Assembly: GCA_045653225.1 (NCBI GenBank) | Contig: JAZOLP010000017.1 | Coordinates: 1 to 8,112, forward strand | Direction: 5' to 3' | DNA length: 8,112 bases | From: UBA1737 sp045653225 | GTDB taxonomy: Bacteria; Bacillota_I; Bacilli_A; ML615J-28; CAG-313 | In this document: in pieces, positions 5,712 to 8,112 of the stretch | Numbering within the stretch: the first letter of the stretch is position 1 | Layout: the number at the start of each line of letters is the position of its first letter | The notes under the pieces: generated by a model | What the model saw: only the letters and a program-made list of their open reading frames with translations | The model's database searches: none | What the model was told of the DNA's origin: nothing | Made by a program: the position numbers and the translations under genes

Positions 5712-6584
5712 ATGAAATATAACATTGATAAAGGTTTTGGAATATTTAGATATTTAAAAAGTCCTTTTAATAAATTTAGTTTTATTTTTGGTAACTTTTT
5801 ATTAAGTCTTATTCCAAAAAGATTTAATACTAAATATACAGTTTGTAGTAAGTTTAAACTAAAAAATTGTAATATTTATACTATTCAACAAAGAAATAAT
5901 AAACCAACAAGTACTCTAATGTTTTACCATGGTGGTGGTTTTTGTTATAAAGGTTCGTTCAATTATTATAAATACATTAAAAAATACGTAAGAAAATTAA
6001 ATATACTTGTTGTTTATGTAGATTATCGACTTGCTTATAAATATAACTATGAAGTATGTGTAAAAGATTGTTTTGATGCGTATAACTACATTTTAAAAAA
6101 TCATAAATTATTGGGAGTCGACCCAAATAACATAGGATTTATAGGAGATTCTGCTGGTGGATATATATCTTTATCAGTAATTAAATTATCTTATGATAAA
6201 AAAATGTATTTACCAAAATATCAATTATTAATCTATCCAGTAATAAGTAATAAAAGAAATTTTAAATCATTATCGAGATTTTATGATACTCCTATGTGGA
6301 ATTCTAAATTAAATGAAAAAATGTGGAATATATATCATTATTTTAATTTTGATCCATTGATTGATGATATAACATATATGCCAAAAACATATATAGAACT
6401 TTGTGAGTTTGATCCTCTTCATGATGAAGGTATAACGTTATATAATAGAATGAAATCTTTAAATATAGATTGTTATTTAAACGATACTAAAAAGACCATT
6501 CATGGTTACGATATATGTTTAAATCATAAAATTAGTAAAGAATCATTTATAGAAAGAATAAAATTTATTAATAACAATAAATAA
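5712..6584 (+). CDS. Alpha/beta hydrolase, HSL-type esterase/acetyl-hydrolase family
   Basis: A 290-residue serine hydrolase of the alpha/beta-hydrolase fold-3 (hormone-sensitive-lipase-like) group, close to the normal ~300 residues. The oxyanion-hole motif HGGG is at 73-76 in FYHGGGFC. The nucleophile elbow GDSAGG is at 145-150 (Ser147), the acid is most likely Asp234 in CEFDPLHDEG, and His264 in IHGYD completes the triad, so the enzyme should be active. Typical substrates are short acyl or acetyl esters; the specific one cannot be told. The first ~50 residues are basic and aromatic with a hydrophobic patch (23-35) but no cleavable signal, suggesting a cytosolic or peripherally membrane-bound enzyme. 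GAGGT at eight bases supports the ATG. The TetR-family gene follows 101 bases later in the same direction, which suggests the regulator controls this enzyme. Confidence 0.93.
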   Translation: MKYNIDKGFGIFRYLKSPFNKFSFIFGNFLLSLIPKRFNTKYTVCSKFKLKNCNIYTIQQRNNKPTSTLMFYHGGGFCYKGSFNYYKYIKKYVRKLNILVVYVDYRLAYKYNYEVCVKDCFDAYNYILKNHKLLGVDPNNIGFIGDSAGGYISLSVIKLSYDKKMYLPKYQLLIYPVISNKRNFKSLSRFYDTPMWNSKLNEKMWNIYHYFNFDPLIDDITYMPKTYIELCEFDPLHDEGITLYNRMKSLNIDCYLNDTKKTIHGYDICLNHKISKESFIERIKFINNNK

Positions 6585-6604
6585 TATATTTATTTTATAT
6601 TAAT

Positions 6605-6633
6605 TTGACTTTTTTAGATAAATATAATAAACT
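6605..6633 (+). promoter_or_regulatory. Possible separate promoter of the tetR-family gene
   Basis: TTGACT (6605-6610), 17 bases, TAAACT (6628-6633), a four-of-six -10. No terminator is visible after the hydrolase gene, so read-through from upstream is equally likely. The -35 overlaps one arm of an inverted repeat whose partner is at 6653-6659. Confidence 0.3.
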
Positions 6634-6659
6634 ATTAGAGATTACATTTGTCAAGTCAA
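6605..6659. repeat. Spaced inverted repeat TTGACTT / AAGTCAA upstream of tetR
   Basis: Seven-base perfect inverted arms at 6605-6611 and 6653-6659, 41 bases apart, bracket the putative tetR promoter. This could be a pair of operator half-sites or a chance occurrence in AT-rich DNA. Confidence 0.25.
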
Positions 6660-6685
6660 TGATATATTATTTTGGAGGTTTCAAA

Positions 6686-7225
6686 ATGGGTATATTTAAT
6701 AAACATAATTTTAAACAAAATAAAATAGTTTGTGAGAGTTTACGAGAAGCTTTAATTATCCTAATGAATATTAAAGATTATTATAAAATTTCAATTTCAG
6801 AGTTATGTATTAAAGCAGGCGTTTCAAGAATGGCATTTTATAATAATTACGAATCAAAAGATGATTTATTAAAACAGATCATTTATTTTCAAACTAACAA
6901 ATTAATTGATAATGTGGGTAGCCCTTTTAGAGAAAAAACAACAGAAGAATGGTATTTAAAAATGTTTGAATGTATTAAAGAAGATAATACATATTTAAAA
7001 ACAATTTTTAAAGCAGGTTTTCAATTTGAATATTTATCTGCGATAAACGAATTAGTATTACATGATGTAGATATATCTCCTACTGAAAGATATTTAAGAT
7101 TGATGTGGGTTGGCGGGGTTGTAAATACTATCATTAATTGGCTTAATTCTGATATGAAGGTATCAACTGTAGAAATGGCTCGTTTTTGTTATAATAATTT
7201 ATCTGTATATTATGAAAAAAAATAA
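6686..7225 (+). CDS. TetR-family transcriptional regulator
   Basis: 179 residues from the ATG at 6686, which has GGAGG at 6674-6678. The open frame extends upstream to a TTG at 6605, but that start has no ribosome binding site, and the extra 27 residues do not resemble a TetR N-terminus. Residues ~14-60 form the DNA-binding domain, with the helix-turn-helix ISISELCIKAGVSRMAFYNNY (35-55) followed by the usual SKDDLLKQI. The C-terminal ligand domain ends with a WVGGVVNTIINWLNSD stretch (141-156), a pattern of TetR_C/DhaS-like regulators. The family mainly represses neighbouring genes and releases DNA on binding a small ligand. The obvious target is the hydrolase just upstream and its own transcription; the ligand may be a substrate or product of that enzyme (inference). 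Ends in a terminator overlapping the stop codon. Confidence 0.92.
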   Translation: MGIFNKHNFKQNKIVCESLREALIILMNIKDYYKISISELCIKAGVSRMAFYNNYESKDDLLKQIIYFQTNKLIDNVGSPFREKTTEEWYLKMFECIKEDNTYLKTIFKAGFQFEYLSAINELVLHDVDISPTERYLRLMWVGGVVNTIINWLNSDMKVSTVEMARFCYNNLSVYYEKK

Positions 7226-7248
7226 AACTGGCTATGCCAGTTTTTTTT
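7224..7248. terminator. Bidirectional intrinsic terminator between convergent genes
   Basis: AAAACTGGC (7224-7232) pairs with GCCAGTTTT (7236-7244) around a three-base loop. Eight T's follow on the plus strand, and a TTTTATTTTTTTT run follows on the minus strand. It overlaps the stop codons of both the tetR-family gene and the second zinc-ribbon gene. Confidence 0.92.
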
Positions 7249-7720
7249 AATATGATGAAATTTCTAAAATTATAAGTAAAGTATAAGTAATTACAATACT
7301 GAAGATTGTTGCGAAAAGGCAACGTTTAAATCCAAGTTTTGCATCTTCTTTTGCATATTCTTTTTTGGAACGTTTTCCAAGTGCACCAAAAACGATACCA
7401 GGGACACTAATTTCTAAACAAAAAAGACCAATGATTGGAATCCAAAAGATTGCCATTGATATTGAACCAAATATTTTTGAAAGTTTTGAAAAAGTAGCCC
7501 AACATCCTGATTCTTGATTAATTTCGGGTTTTTCAGTAGGTTTAAGTATTTCAACAAATTTATAACCACATTCACATGTTTCTGTATCTACTAAAACTTG
7601 TTGACAACACTCTGGACAAAATTTTGTTTTAACGCTTACGGGTGCTTGTTTTTTTACTCCACAATAAGGACAAAATTCTGTTCCATCAATTAATTCTTTA
7701 TTACAACTTGTACATTTCAT
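7247..7720 (-). CDS. Zinc-ribbon membrane protein (DUF4190-like), copy 2
   Basis: 157 residues, a paralogue of the protein at 5103-5534. The first zinc ribbon uses C3xxC6 and C17xxC20, spaced exactly as in copy 1. Unlike copy 1 it has a second, irregular cysteine set: C35xxC38, with an adjacent C39, and C49xC51. Then comes the shared block CWATFSKLSKIFG (73-85), a hydrophobic stretch to about 103, the turn VPGIVFGALGKR (106-117), and a final hydrophobic helix (about 133-152) that is shorter than in copy 1. Function unknown; the layout suggests a small membrane protein with a cytoplasmic zinc-binding head. GGAGG at eight bases supports the ATG at 7720. It has its own strong promoter and shares a bidirectional terminator with the convergent tetR-family gene. 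Confidence 0.9.
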   Translation of the reverse strand: MKCTSCNKELIDGTEFCPYCGVKKQAPVSVKTKFCPECCQQVLVDTETCECGYKFVEILKPTEKPEINQESGCWATFSKLSKIFGSISMAIFWIPIIGLFCLEISVPGIVFGALGKRSKKEYAKEDAKLGFKRCLFATIFSIVITYTLLIILEISSY

Positions 7721-7745
7721 ATTTCATTCCTCCAAATACACAAAT

Positions 7746-7774
7746 AATATAACACTTATCTTTATATATGTCAA
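7746..7774 (-). promoter_or_regulatory. Strong promoter of the second zinc-ribbon gene
   Basis: Perfect TTGACA (7774-7769), 17 bases, TATATT (7751-7746) preceded by TGT, on the minus strand. The leader is about 20 bases. Confidence 0.85.
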
Positions 7775-7784
7775 TATTTTAAAA

Positions 7785-7816
7785 AAAGAAAAGATCATTT
7801 TAAATAAATGATCTTT
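7785..7816 (-). terminator. Intrinsic terminator after the uracil permease gene
   Basis: On the minus strand AAAGATCATTT and AAATGATCTTT form an 11-bp stem with a five-base loop, followed by a T-rich tail (TCTTTTTTT), eight bases past the permease stop codon. Confidence 0.85.
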
Positions 7817-7823
7817 CTTTTTA

Positions 7824-8112
7824 TTATTTTATATCTTCTTTTGTATTATCTTTAATAAATAAATTAATTAAAATACCAAGAATCATTGCTACAGCTGTAC
7901 CAGAAAGAGAGATAGTATAACCTTCACTTGATCCACCAAATCCTAGTACTAAACCACCAATACCTACAACCAAAATTACTGATGCTACAATAATATTTTT
8001 TGTATTATTAAAATCAACATTTTCTTTAATAATCATTTTAACACCACTTGATGCGATGAAACCATATAAAATTAGTGAAACACCACCTGTAATACATGCA
8101 GGAACAGTTTGT
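7824..8112 (-). CDS. uraA: Uracil permease, NCS2 family (C-terminal part only)
   Basis: The open frame enters from the right edge (first full codon at 8111) and gives the last 95 residues; the ATG at 8036 is an internal Met, not a start. The visible part begins QTVPACITGGVSLILYGFIA and continues SSGVKMI, then VDFNNTKNIIVASVILVVGI, which matches the closing helices of UraA/PyrP-type uracil:proton symporters. The GGVSLILYGFIASSG and NIIVASVILVVGIGG stretches are the characteristic ones. A last helix (SLSGTAVAMILGILINLFI) and a short charged tail (KDNTKEDIK) follow. The complete protein would be about 420-430 residues in the cytoplasmic membrane, taking up uracil for pyrimidine salvage. Xanthine-type NCS2 relatives differ in this region, so uracil is preferred, but the substrate-binding helices are outside the window. 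Any upstream regulation, such as a PyrR attenuator, is also outside. Confidence 0.88.
   Translation of the reverse strand, partial: QTVPACITGGVSLILYGFIASSGVKMIIKENVDFNNTKNIIVASVILVVGIGGLVLGFGGSSEGYTISLSGTAVAMILGILINLFIKDNTKEDIK

Noticed and set aside
6579..6595. AAATAA / TTATTT inverted repeat after the hydrolase gene
   Set aside because: Six A/T pairs only. Too weak to call a terminator or operator.
6605..6685. TTG start adding 27 residues to the TetR protein
   Set aside because: No ribosome binding site precedes it, while the ATG at 6686 has a GGAGG. The added residues are not TetR-like.

Overview
The window is strongly AT-rich, every recognisable gene reads through in the standard bacterial code, and most genes have GGAGG-type ribosome binding sites. 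The gene set is typical of a low-GC, gut-type member of the Bacillota: a YitT-family protein, a MATE exporter, a B12-riboswitch-controlled ECF S component, zinc-ribbon membrane proteins and a uracil permease. The class Bacilli or Erysipelotrichia would fit, but the genus cannot be fixed from this sequence. There is no rRNA, tRNA, CRISPR array, transposase or phage gene. The window looks like ordinary chromosome, cut inside a gene at both ends.

Left part (1-2954, minus strand). A MATE-family efflux protein is followed downstream by a YitT/DUF2179 membrane protein. Two bases after that comes a small two-helix membrane protein that runs off the left edge. The MATE and YitT genes each have an extended -10 promoter candidate.

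Middle (2924-5059, minus strand). From upstream to downstream: a strong promoter, a cobalamin riboswitch with a visible L5-L13 kissing-loop complement, a membrane-anchored DUF4430 (transcobalamin C-terminal-like) protein, an ECF transporter S component one base later, a MazG-type dCTPase-like pyrophosphohydrolase, and a 127-residue protein I do not recognise. This stretch closes with a clear intrinsic terminator. The riboswitch and the two genes after it make a coherent vitamin B12 uptake unit. It has no energising module here and would have to use a shared EcfA/EcfA'/EcfT elsewhere in the genome.

Right part (5068-7816). Two paralogous zinc-ribbon plus two-helix membrane proteins on the minus strand flank a plus-strand pair: an HGGG/GDSAG-type alpha/beta hydrolase and a TetR-family regulator. 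A bidirectional terminator lies between the convergent tetR and second zinc-ribbon genes. Both zinc-ribbon genes have good promoters with 17-base spacing.

Right edge (7824-8112, minus strand). The C-terminal 95 residues of a UraA-type uracil permease, followed by its own terminator.

No wholly new system was found. The items most worth following are the B12-controlled DUF4430/S-component pair and its odd leader (a strong Shine-Dalgarno sequence with no AUG in range), the duplicated zinc-ribbon family around the hydrolase-regulator pair, and the unassigned 127-residue protein.
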